Translations under genes and position numbers: made by a program
Notes under the pieces: model-generated
What the model was told of the DNA's origin: nothing
What the model saw: only the letters and a program-made list of their open reading frames with translations
The model's database searches: none
Shown here: positions 16,912 through 23,503 of the stretch, piece after piece
How positions within the stretch are numbered: position 1 is the stretch's first letter
Layout: every line of letters starts with the position of its first letter
Assembly (NCBI RefSeq): GCF_022436485.1
Contig: NZ_JAKUDO010000001.1
Location: forward strand, 2,108,001 to 2,172,000
Source: Agrococcus sp. ARC_14
GTDB lineage: Bacteria; Actinomycetota; Actinomycetes; Actinomycetales; Microbacteriaceae
DNA: 64,000 nt
Direction of reading: 5' to 3'

Positions 16912-17295
16912 ATGGCCACTCTCGACGACGTGCTGCCGCTCGGGTCCAGCCTGGAGCGCTCGCATCCGGTCATGGTGCGCGAGCGGGTGAAGTTTCGCGT
17001 CGGGCAGCTCGTCTATGTGGCGTTCTCGATCGACGAGCGGGAGATGGAGTTCGCCTACCCCAAGCTCGAGCGCGACGGGCTGATCGCCGCAGAGCCCGAG
17101 AAGTTCTCGCTGCCATCGCCGTCAGACATGCGCTTCCACTGGGTGCGCTCGACCCTCGCGGCGCTCGAGCCGACCGAGGCGCGTGAGCTCGTCGTGGAGG
17201 CGTGGCGCATGGTCGTGCCGCAGAAGCTCTCGCGTGCCTACGATCTCGCGCAGTCCATGGGCCAAGGCCAGGAGCAGCGGAGATCGAGCTCTTGA
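16912..17295 (+). CDS. MmcQ/YjbR family DNA-binding-like protein
   Basis: This 127-residue protein matches the short actinobacterial MmcQ/YjbR (CyaY-like fold) group: VLPLGSSLERSHPVMVRERV, KFRVGQLVYVAFS, FAYPKLERDGLI, EPEKFSLP and WVRSTLAAL. The family is named DNA-binding but its function is unproved. GAGAGG precedes the ATG. A 37-bp near-identical copy of bases 16956-16992 occurs in the decayed islet at 22604-22640, so a paralogous gene once existed there. Confidence 0.8.
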   Translation: MATLDDVLPLGSSLERSHPVMVRERVKFRVGQLVYVAFSIDEREMEFAYPKLERDGLIAAEPEKFSLPSPSDMRFHWVRSTLAALEPTEARELVVEAWRMVVPQKLSRAYDLAQSMGQGQEQRRSSS

Positions 17296-17368
17296 CACCG
17301 CCCGCGGCTGGGGCTGACAGCGCCTCGGCTCACGCCGCAGTTCCGTGCGCCCGAGCATCCGATATGCC

Positions 17369-17388
17369 CGCTGACCGGAAGATCAGCG
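17369..17388. terminator. Hairpin between convergent genes
   Basis: CGCTGA (17369-17374) and TCAGCG (17383-17388) pair around an 8-base loop between the MmcQ gene and the convergent CMD-domain gene; the right arm includes the latter's stop codon. Candidate terminator without a T-run. Confidence 0.35.
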
Positions 17389-17838
17389 GAAGCCACCGGC
17401 GGTCAGTCGTGTAGCAACGTTGATGCGATTCCATGCGTTGACCGACGCGATTGCGGTCACCAGCGCCGCCGCTTCCTCGTCTGGGAAGTGGGCGGCGACG
17501 TCATGCCAGGCATCGTCGGGAACTCCGGCGGAGTTGTCGGCGATTCGGGTCATCGCCTCGGTCAGCGCCAGCGCCGCGCGCTCAGCGTCCGTGAAGAACG
17601 GCGTGTCGCGCCATGCAGCGACCGACCAGAGGCGTTCATCGCTCTCGCCCAGCCTCCGCGCCCTATGGGAGTGCATGTCGGTGCACACTGCACACCCATT
17701 GATCTGGCTGGCTCTGATCCGCACGAGCTCGAGGAGGCCTGCGGGAATCCCGCTGCTGGATACATAGACCTCGACAGCGCTGAATCCCCGGTGAGCGTCG
17801 GCGGCGAGCTTGTAGATGTTCGGCATACGTGCAGGCAT
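17383..17838 (-). CDS. Carboxymuconolactone decarboxylase (AhpD-like) family protein
   Basis: The 151-residue product has the CMD/AhpD signature RIRASQINGCAVCTDMHSH, with the redox CxxC cysteines at 49 and 52 and the nearby histidine at 56. AhpD-like proteins are small peroxidase-linked disulfide reductases. Two adjacent ATGs exist (17841, 17838); AAAGG spacing favours the second. It lies 140 bp downstream of the hydrolase gene on the same strand and could be cotranscribed with it. Confidence 0.88.
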   Translation of the reverse strand: MPARMPNIYKLAADAHRGFSAVEVYVSSSGIPAGLLELVRIRASQINGCAVCTDMHSHRARRLGESDERLWSVAAWRDTPFFTDAERAALALTEAMTRIADNSAGVPDDAWHDVAAHFPDEEAAALVTAIASVNAWNRINVATRLTAGGFR

Positions 17839-17978
17839 CATGACCTTTCTCAGTGCAGTGAACAGGTTTGGATCGCGAAGTAGGCCGACACGACATGACT
17901 GCCGAGGCATGGCACCTCCGCAAGCCGCAGGACGCGCAGAGGAGTTCGGCTCATCGCATGCGCGCACGGCCCGCTGCG

Positions 17979-19052
17979 TCACGAGACTCTGGCCCCGAGT
18001 TGCTTGAGCGCTGTGACATAACGGTTCGTGCGGGCGAAGTGGATGTCATGAGAGCTGCGCACCCGTATCGTTCTGTTGTCCGGCAGCAGACTCTCTACTC
18101 GGGCAAGATCATGATCATCCAGCGCTGCCAGCAGATTGCCCTGTCGATCGTGACGCGTTGTGGCCTTGAGGAAGGCGGTGGGACATCGAATCGCGCCAAG
18201 CGTCTGCTGCTGCTCGAAATTGCGAAACCACGAGTTGTTGATGAACGCCGCGGAGAACCTCAGATCGTACGGATGACTGAGCGATTCCCATATTCGGTTG
18301 ATGCTCACCGAAACCCAGCGGACCACCGGCAGCCGGCGAGAATCCTCCCGCCTCTGCCGCATCACCACGCGGGCGAAGACCTGCCACAGCGGGCCGAACA
18401 ACCGTCTCCAGTAGCTGTGATGCATATACCAAGACACCCAGTCGTGCTCGACATCCTGGGCGAGGAACGACGTGACGCGCGGGTACTGGTCGATTCCGAC
18501 GTAGGTATGCGGAACTCGTTCGGGCTCGGTCGAGAAGAACGGGGAGTCTTCAAAGAGCACTGCGCGCACGTGATCCGGAAAACGAGCTGCCATGAGTGCC
18601 GCGATCAGGCCCCCCGAGGAATGCCCGGCGATGACCACCGGCTCAGCGAACACGCGGTCCACGAGAACGACCAGGTCTTCTGCGATCTGGTCGGCGGCGT
18701 AATCGTCTGAATTCCACGAGCTCCCGCCGTGACCGTGCACGTCGACTGCCAGCACGTGGAACGTGTCGACCAGACTCGGAAGAGCCTTGCAATACTCCTG
18801 CCAGACGCTTCCCTGTCCTGGGATCAAGAGCAGAGGGATCCCGTCTCCGGCCTTTTCGGCCACATTGAGTGCAGTGTCGTCGCGAACGATGATCTGCCTC
18901 TCCGCGAAGCCGAGAGCCTCTGCAGCCCGCACATGCTTGATGAAGTAGTCCTTCGTCGCGTAGAAGGCGAACGCGGCGCGCACGCCAAAGCTGCCCAACA
19001 CGCCCATCAACCCCATGCCTAGGTTGATCGCGACAATGGTTGGCAAGCTCAC
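17979..19052 (-). CDS. Alpha/beta hydrolase with N-terminal membrane segment
   Basis: The 357-residue protein has an N-terminal hydrophobic segment (about 5-30), then an alpha/beta-hydrolase fold: IPLLLIPGQGS oxyanion strand, VDVHGHGGSS, the nucleophile elbow GHSSGG with Ser at about 145, and a late SSHDIHF that supplies the catalytic histidine. It is probably a membrane-anchored esterase or lipase. The GTG start overlaps the AbrB stop codon (GTGA) and is preceded by AGGGG at the end of that gene. Codon use is less GC-biased than in neighbours. Substrate unknown. Confidence 0.8.
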   Translation of the reverse strand: MSLPTIVAINLGMGLMGVLGSFGVRAAFAFYATKDYFIKHVRAAEALGFAERQIIVRDDTALNVAEKAGDGIPLLLIPGQGSVWQEYCKALPSLVDTFHVLAVDVHGHGGSSWNSDDYAADQIAEDLVVLVDRVFAEPVVIAGHSSGGLIAALMAARFPDHVRAVLFEDSPFFSTEPERVPHTYVGIDQYPRVTSFLAQDVEHDWVSWYMHHSYWRRLFGPLWQVFARVVMRQRREDSRRLPVVRWVSVSINRIWESLSHPYDLRFSAAFINNSWFRNFEQQQTLGAIRCPTAFLKATTRHDRQGNLLAALDDHDLARVESLLPDNRTIRVRSSHDIHFARTNRYVTALKQLGARVS

Positions 19053-19288
19053 GGCTCGCCCCTCGGAATCGGTGCACCAGTCGCGCCGATGACCTTGTCG
19101 ACGACGTCGCCGTACGCGACCGGATCGACCAGCGCGATGCCCTTCTCCCGATCGGCGAGGAGCAGGAGTGAGTCTCCGGGCTTCAGTCCGAAGATCTCGC
19201 GCACCTCTTTGGGGATGACGATCTGAGATTTCGGCCCGAGCCTGACCGTGCTGATCCAACGACCTTCTGACGGCTCTCGATTGTCCAT
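19049..19288 (-). CDS. AbrB/MazE/SpoVT-type DNA-binding protein
   Basis: This 79-residue protein has the swapped-hairpin AbrB signature: RLGPKSQIVIPKEVREIFGLKPGDSLLLLADREKGIALV (split here as residues about 16-54). Members are antitoxins or small repressors. No toxin gene is adjacent; instead it is translationally coupled to an alpha/beta hydrolase, so it more likely acts as a repressor of its own operon. An inverted repeat lies 32 bp upstream of its ATG. Confidence 0.85.
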   Translation of the reverse strand: MDNREPSEGRWISTVRLGPKSQIVIPKEVREIFGLKPGDSLLLLADREKGIALVDPVAYGDVVDKVIGATGAPIPRGEP

Positions 19289-19319
19289 GCGCGACGGTAC
19301 CATGCGTGCAACATGTAGG

Positions 19320-19334
19320 ACAAGTAGCACTTGT
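19320..19334. promoter_or_regulatory. Inverted repeat upstream of the AbrB-hydrolase operon
   Basis: ACAAGT-AGC-ACTTGT is a perfect 6-bp inverted repeat with a 3-base centre, 32 bp before the AbrB start codon. Further weak symmetry (GTGCAA on one side, ACCGCAC on the other) surrounds it. It is a reasonable operator for the AbrB-like protein. Confidence 0.45.
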
Positions 19335-19472
19335 TGTACCGCACGACCTGTGCGAGCGACATCGCCAGCGCACGCCGCAGACCCAGCGCGCCGGAGCATC
19401 CCCCCACGGGTGACGCCCCCTCACCCTGACGAGTGAGGCAGTCTCCGGAACCACCCCGAAAGGCTCAACCAC

Positions 19473-20492
19473 ATGAAGAACCGACATGACGCACGACCGG
19501 CCGGCCCTGGGGCGGTGCCATCGGGCTGGCTCCGTGCTCGCCGGATCGCGGGCTACGGCGCGGCAGGCACGATGGCCTTGTACCTGGCCGTCAAGGTCAC
19601 GTGGGTGGTCGGCGGGCTGCTCGGCGCAGTGCCGGGCGCGTTCACCGCTGACGCACCCGGATGGATCGCCCTCAACGTGATCACCGTGGGGATGGCCGCG
19701 GTCGGCATCTCGCTCGGCCTGGCCCTGGCGCAGCCATGGGGCAAGCACCTTCCGGGTTGGCTGGTGATCCTGTCGAGCTGGATCGCAAGCGGCCTCCTCG
19801 TCTCGCTGTTGCCGCATTCGGTGCTGTCGGCATTGCTGGGTGCTGCCACCGCCGAAGCGGGCAGTGTGCCTGATCCGTTTCCTCGATGGGAGTCGGCGTT
19901 GATCGCGATCGGCTTCGTCGGCATGGCAGTCGGCCTGCTCGTCGCCGTCCCTGTGTATATGCGCGAACGCTGGCCCAGCGCATTCACGGGCAGGTCGGGC
20001 AGTGGCGGCCCAGCAGTCGCCTCCGCAAGGTTGATCGCGTGCACGCTGGCCGCAGCGACCATCCCAGCGGCGCTCTGGGCCTACTGGGCGGGGGGCGGAA
20101 CGCTCGGACTCAACGCCGACGCGCTCGAGCTGTGGAACCTTGACGCGCGCCTGCTCGTCGGGACGAGCGCAGTGTGGGCCGTGATCGGTGCCTTGAGCGC
20201 CTGGGCGCTTTCGGGTCGGAGCAGAGCGAGGCTACCGACCTGGCTGCCGATGGCGGCAGGCTTCGTTGCCTCAGGCTCTCTGGTCGCCTGGAACGCATGG
20301 CGAGCGCTCTGGCTGCTGCTCCCCATCACCGGTGTCGAGCAGATGAGATCGCCCGGCGTCGCGGTGATCGAGCATTGCACGGCTATCGCCGCTGGTCTGG
20401 CAATCATGACGATCGTGATGCGGGCGTATCGAGTCAATGCCTCGGGAGGGCGCTGGTCCAGAACACAGCCCGCCGCACGATCTCATCCATGA
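19473..20492 (+). CDS. Multi-pass membrane protein of unknown function
   Basis: The 339-residue protein has about eight hydrophobic segments (near 28-50, 64-88, 93-118, 140-162, 185-205, 222-245, 253-275, 292-312) and no motif I recognise. Short, mostly hydrophilic termini are basic. GAAAGG precedes the ATG at 19473. It is divergent from the AbrB-hydrolase operon over a 184-bp gap and converges on the small membrane protein gene at 20533-20904. Confidence 0.7.
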   Translation: MKNRHDARPAGPGAVPSGWLRARRIAGYGAAGTMALYLAVKVTWVVGGLLGAVPGAFTADAPGWIALNVITVGMAAVGISLGLALAQPWGKHLPGWLVILSSWIASGLLVSLLPHSVLSALLGAATAEAGSVPDPFPRWESALIAIGFVGMAVGLLVAVPVYMRERWPSAFTGRSGSGGPAVASARLIACTLAAATIPAALWAYWAGGGTLGLNADALELWNLDARLLVGTSAVWAVIGALSAWALSGRSRARLPTWLPMAAGFVASGSLVAWNAWRALWLLLPITGVEQMRSPGVAVIEHCTAIAAGLAIMTIVMRAYRVNASGGRWSRTQPAARSHP

Positions 20493-20532
20493 CCATCGCG
20501 TCCGGCACGGATCTGTGCCCCTATAGAGGCCT

Positions 20533-20904
20533 TCACTGCCAGGCGATACCGGCCGCAGACAGCAGGCAGAGGGCTCCCGCGATGATGAAGATGATCCACG
20601 ACGGATGTCGTCCACGGCTCCAGACCAGCGGCAGCACGCTGCATGCGAGCAGCGTCCAACCGATCGCAGCGACGACCGCGTGCGGCGGAATCCCGCTCGC
20701 CAGCTGCAGCAGCACGACCGCGAAGCCGAGCGCCAGCAGCGAGGTCACGTGCCACGCGAAGCGGATCGTGTTGAGCGGGAAGTCCGCGCCACGCAGTTTC
20801 GGGAGCTGGGTCTGCCGCTCCATCGGCCGAATGATCGCGACCTCCCCGAGGATCGAGTGGGCGATGCCGAGCAGCGCGACCAGAGCGGCAGCGACGACAA
20901 GCAT
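20533..20904 (-). CDS. Small four-helix membrane protein
   Basis: The 123-residue product has four hydrophobic segments (about 2-24, 47-70, 74-92, 100-121) and no polar domain. It starts 10 bases after the TetR gene stop with AAAGGG as ribosome site, so it is cotranscribed with and probably controlled by that regulator. Function unknown. Confidence 0.75.
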   Translation of the reverse strand: MLVVAAALVALLGIAHSILGEVAIIRPMERQTQLPKLRGADFPLNTIRFAWHVTSLLALGFAVVLLQLASGIPPHAVVAAIGWTLLACSVLPLVWSRGRHPSWIIFIIAGALCLLSAAGIAWQ

Positions 20905-20914
20905 GTGTTCCCTT

Positions 20915-21589
20915 TCAGCTATCGCTGCTCAACGCAGCGATTCCGCGGTCGGCGCTGCGGGGCGCCGGCACGGAGATGACGCCTTGGATGGCGACCTCCA
21001 CGACGTGGGCGCCGAGCTCGCGGAGAGCAGCGGGCTGTTGACCTTGGAGCGGTCCCGCGGTCACGAGCTGGGCGAAACCATGCACAGCAGACCAGCAGGC
21101 CCACTCCGCGTTGCGTCGACGCGGTCTCGACAACATGCCTGCAGCAACGAGTTCGTCGAGCGCTGCGACGAGCAGACGGAAGTTGGGGTTGTCCGTGTGC
21201 CTTGCCGTGGAGGGAGGCGCGGCAGTGACGAAGCCGGCGAAAGCGAGTTGGAACCAGCCGGGTTCATTGACGGCGAAGTCGACGTACGCCATTCCAAGGG
21301 CACGAAGCCGATCGAGCGCTCGCCGCGCGGGATCGGCCTCCGACCCCGCCGCATCCATCTCCCGCTCGATGAGCAGAGCGAGATCCTCTTGACTTCGCTC
21401 GGCGACCGCGCGCACGAAGGCACGCCGGTCGGCGAAATGTCTGTACGCGGCATTGGCTGTCACGCCCGCTCTGCGCGTGACCTCACGGAGACTGACCGCA
21501 TCCGGTCCCCCGCCGCGGGCCAGCTCCAACCCTGCCGTGATCAGCGCCGCGGGCAGATCGCCGTGGTGGTAAGGATGGCTCTCGCTCAT
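20915..21589 (-). CDS. TetR-family transcriptional regulator
   Basis: This 224-residue protein starts SESHPYHHGDLPAALITAG and has the N-terminal helix-turn-helix VSLREVTRRAGVTANAAYRHF (about 40-60), then a helical ligand domain with W and F residues. The start is set at 21589 because GGGAGG lies eight bases upstream. Two palindromic sites stand 23-65 bp upstream, between this gene and the divergent DoxX/PNPOx pair, so it likely represses both directions. Its N-terminal HPYHHGDL pattern is shared with many TetR proteins of the TetR_C_33 type. Confidence 0.92.
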   Translation of the reverse strand: MSESHPYHHGDLPAALITAGLELARGGGPDAVSLREVTRRAGVTANAAYRHFADRRAFVRAVAERSQEDLALLIEREMDAAGSEADPARRALDRLRALGMAYVDFAVNEPGWFQLAFAGFVTAAPPSTARHTDNPNFRLLVAALDELVAAGMLSRPRRRNAEWACWSAVHGFAQLVTAGPLQGQQPAALRELGAHVVEVAIQGVISVPAPRSADRGIAALSSDS

Positions 21590-21611
21590 CACGCTTGCCT
21601 CCCGTGTCATC

Positions 21612-21654
21612 GATGTCTACAGTGTAGACATCTCCATGTGTGCAGTGTCCACAT
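21612..21654. promoter_or_regulatory. Two TetR operators in the divergent promoter
   Basis: Site 1 (21612-21632) is a perfect palindrome with 10-base arms, GATGTCTACA and TGTAGACATC, around a single G. Site 2 (21636-21654) repeats the same frame imperfectly: ATGTG...CAGTG...CACAT. The two centres lie 23 bp apart, about two helical turns. They are placed to block both the tetR operon and the DoxX/PNPOx operon. Confidence 0.8.
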
Positions 21655-21733
21655 CGCTCGAGTCGGTCGAGGCAGCGTCGTCCCTCGGGTAGCGGCGAGA
21701 GCCGCTGCGCACCAGCCGCTCAGAGGAGCACAG

Positions 21734-22084
21734 ATGCCAGCCGTCACCGCGATCGTGATCAGCATCACGGTCGTCATGAACCTCGCGATCGTGATCGGGG
21801 ACATCGTGCGAGCCGAGTTCGTGGTCGCGAACTCACGAGAGGTCGGAGTCGCCGACGAGTGGTTGCCGGCCCTCGCTCTTCTCAAAGGAGCTGGCGCGGC
21901 CGGGCTGGTCATCGGTATCGCCGGTGTTCCACTGGTCGGGATCCTGGCCGCCTCCGGACTCACGCTGTTTTACCTCAGTGCGCTGATCGCGCATGTTCGC
22001 GCGCGGGTCTTCCACAGCATCGCGTTCCCGGCGCTCTTCTTCGCGTTCGCGCTCGGATCCCTCGTCCTGCTCCTGGTGAGCTGA
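21734..22084 (+). CDS. DoxX-like family membrane protein
   Basis: The 116-residue protein has four helices and the DoxX-like pattern LALLKGAGAAGLVIGIAGVPLVGILAASGL in its second and third segments (residues about 47-75). DoxX-like proteins are linked to redox or thiol stress in actinobacteria but their chemistry is unclear. GAGGAG precedes the ATG. The next gene overlaps it by one base (TGATG). Confidence 0.8.
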   Translation: MPAVTAIVISITVVMNLAIVIGDIVRAEFVVANSREVGVADEWLPALALLKGAGAAGLVIGIAGVPLVGILAASGLTLFYLSALIAHVRARVFHSIAFPALFFAFALGSLVLLLVS

Positions 22085-22437
22085 TGGGTACGACCACCCC
22101 CCGCATGCGCCACGGATGGATCACAACGCTGCGGCGAGACGGAAGCCCCCGGACGTCGCGCGTGTGGTTCGTCGAGAGTGGCGCCGAGGTGTGGGTAGCA
22201 ACGGCTGCAGCGAGTCACAAAGTTGCCGATGCGCGCCGCGATGCCCGATCGACCTTCGCGATCGAGGGCCAGCACGGCGCGCAGACGATGATGGCGAGCG
22301 TTGAGCCCATCGACTCCGAGCCGAGCGTCCTGGCGTCCTTCGAGCGGGACTATGACGGATGGGATGCCGCCGACCCAACGGTCGACGGCCCGCGGGTCCT
22401 GATTCGCCTCATCTATGCGCCGCCAGGCAGCCTGTGA
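22084..22437 (+). CDS. Pyridoxamine 5'-phosphate oxidase-fold (F420/FMN) protein
   Basis: This 117-residue protein has the split-barrel pattern of PNPOx-like enzymes: GWITTLRRDGSPRTSRVWFV, then ATAAASHKVADARRDARSTF. Such short members bind FMN or F420 and reduce quinones or other electrophiles. It overlaps the DoxX-like gene and so belongs to the TetR-controlled pair. Cofactor cannot be decided from sequence. Confidence 0.75.
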   Translation: MGTTTPRMRHGWITTLRRDGSPRTSRVWFVESGAEVWVATAAASHKVADARRDARSTFAIEGQHGAQTMMASVEPIDSEPSVLASFERDYDGWDAADPTVDGPRVLIRLIYAPPGSL

Positions 22438-22504
22438 CGAGGCCCGCCCAATGCATCGGTGATCCCCCAATACCGCGGAAGGATGCTCGCGTGCGTCGCG
22501 CCCG

Positions 22505-22594
22505 GTTTTGAGCGACGCCGCTCACGCCATCGAGGCGACCGTGACCGATCCGACGGCGACGAGCGAGCTGCGGCTACCGGTGGAGAGCGCCTGA
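22505..22594 (+). pseudogene. Remnant: C-terminus of an SDR-like oxidoreductase
   Basis: A frame reading VLSDAAHAIEATVTDPTATSELRLPVESA then stop resembles the last 30 residues of short-chain dehydrogenases, where a DPAxAAxAI..AV...PLRLPLG segment closes the protein. No start or upstream Rossmann part is present; the sequence in front of it is unrelated. It is therefore read as a truncated remnant. The match is by pattern only. Confidence 0.45.
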
Positions 22595-22603
22595 ACAGTG
22601 CTG

Positions 22604-22640
22604 GCGCTCGGATCCGGTGATGGTGCGGGAGCGGGTGAAG
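22604..22640 (+). pseudogene. Remnant: 37-bp fragment of an MmcQ/YjbR paralog
   Basis: Bases 22604-22640 match 16956-16992 of the intact MmcQ gene at 34 of 37 positions, and the same frame reads RSDPVMVRERVK against RSHPVMVRERVK. Similarity stops abruptly after the lysine codon. This is the scar of a second, deleted MmcQ-type gene. Confidence 0.6.
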
Positions 22641-22670
22641 AGACGCCCAGCCTGGAGCCCTTGCGCAAAG

Positions 22671-22922
22671 TCAATTGCCATCGCCATTGCCGCCCTGTTC
22701 GTTGTTTCGCCATCTGCGGACAAGTCTGGGATAGACGTAAGCACCGTAGACCAATGCCGGGAGCGCGGGAATATAGAAGTACAGCAACTCTGGGTGCGCC
22801 ACGATCACGAAGGGACTAACCACTCCCAAAATCACGATCGCAAAGCAATAGAAGCACGATACCAAGAACAACCCCGCGGCAAGATTCTCCCGCAACCTTC
22901 GACTGCGATTCCAGTTTCGCAT
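22671..22922 (-). CDS. Small membrane protein, lower-GC orphan
   Basis: An 83-residue product begins MRNWNRSRRLRENLAAG, has two hydrophobic segments (about 15-38 and 43-64) and a hydrophilic asparagine/glycine tail. The ribosome site (GGAAGG, 12 bases away) is poor. The gene and its surroundings are clearly less GC-rich than the rest of the window, which suggests recent acquisition. No family recognised. Confidence 0.55.
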   Translation of the reverse strand: MRNWNRSRRLRENLAAGLFLVSCFYCFAIVILGVVSPFVIVAHPELLYFYIPALPALVYGAYVYPRLVRRWRNNEQGGNGDGN

Positions 22923-23289
22923 CTGAGTCAGGACACCTTCCAGACGAACGAAGAGCCAACACCGCTCGAACCGCGAGTCCCCTGACTTGACGATGGCGTG
23001 CTCGCGACGATAGCAAGACTTGCTGCAGCCAATGATCCTTGAACAGAACTCATTCCAGCCTGATGACCATGCCGCGCAGCTGCCTGCGTCCCTGCGCGGC
23101 AGACTGCGCCGCGGCGCAAGGTTGGGAGCGGCCAGTGCGAGCCGGTGCGAACCGGTGCAACGCAATGCAACGTGGTGCAAACGGGTGCAAGGGCGGTGTA
23201 GGCCCCGTCGGCTGGTGCGGCGTGTCGCGGAGCAAGTTGGCTGTTACTCCGTACCCCCGCGCAATTTCGGAGGTCGATGAGAAGCGGAA
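22923..23289. other. Non-coding islet between the orphan gene and tRNA-Ala
   Basis: About 370 bases hold no credible gene. They contain lower-GC sequence (22923-23060), a 10-bp-periodic repeat (23131-23190) and unremarkable GC-rich sequence up to the tRNA terminator. No duplicated tRNA 3' end that would mark an integration site can be seen in the window. Confidence 0.5.
23131..23190. repeat. Six decamer-phased repeats
   Basis: Six consecutive blocks of exactly 10 bp share the core RRTGCRA: gccagtgcga, gccggtgcga, accggtgcaa, cgcaatgcaa, cgtggtgcaa, acgggtgcaa. A weaker seventh block (gggcggtgta) follows. The period equals one helical turn, so every TGCRA faces the same side of the DNA. Confidence 0.75.
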
Positions 23290-23311
23290 AACCCCCGGTC
23301 GCCCGGGGGTT
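23290..23311 (-). terminator. Rho-independent terminator of the tRNA gene
   Basis: AACCCCCGG and CCGGGGGTT form a perfect 9-bp stem with a 4-base loop, three bases after the encoded CCA end of the tRNA on the minus strand; TTTTCC (counting the stem end) follows. Confidence 0.85.
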
Positions 23312-23313
23312 CT

Positions 23314-23389
23314 TGGTGGATCTGGGGAGACTCGAACTCCCGACCCCCTGCATGCCATGCAGGTGCGCTACCAGCTGCGCCACAGACCC
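23314..23389 (-). tRNA. tRNA-Ala (GGC)
   Basis: The minus strand folds into a full cloverleaf of 76 bases. The acceptor stem pairs GGGTCTG with CAGATCC (one G-T pair), followed by A73 and an encoded CCA. The anticodon arm is CCTGC-ATGGCAT-GCAGG, which places GGC at positions 34-36, reading GCC/GCU alanine codons. The T arm contains GGTTCGA-like GAGTTCGAGTC. A promoter lies upstream and a terminator directly after. Confidence 0.95.
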
Positions 23390-23424
23390 AAACGCTGCCT
23401 CCGGTCTCCCGGGACAACCCCATT

Positions 23425-23454
23425 ACTGTACATCATCCGCTCGCGCGTTGTCAC
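23425..23454 (-). promoter_or_regulatory. Promoter of tRNA-Ala
   Basis: On the minus strand GTGACA (23454-23449) and TACAGT (23430-23425) are separated by 18 bases, about 35 bases upstream of the tRNA 5' end. Confidence 0.55.
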
Positions 23455-23503
23455 ATCGAGCCCGTGCACCAGCGCCCACTCCACAGGCGTATGCTCAGCG
23501 CTC

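Noticed and set aside
19049-19288. Classic MazEF-type toxin-antitoxin pair
   Set aside because: No MazF, PIN or VapC-like toxin frame is adjacent on either side; the coupled gene is an alpha/beta hydrolase.
23131-23200. CRISPR or tandem coding repeat
   Set aside because: The period is only 10 bp, has no spacer and no convincing reading frame.
22671-23389. Integrated phage or genomic island with att sites at tRNA-Ala
   Set aside because: No integrase, phage gene or duplicated tRNA 3' end is visible in the window; only decay remnants support an islet.
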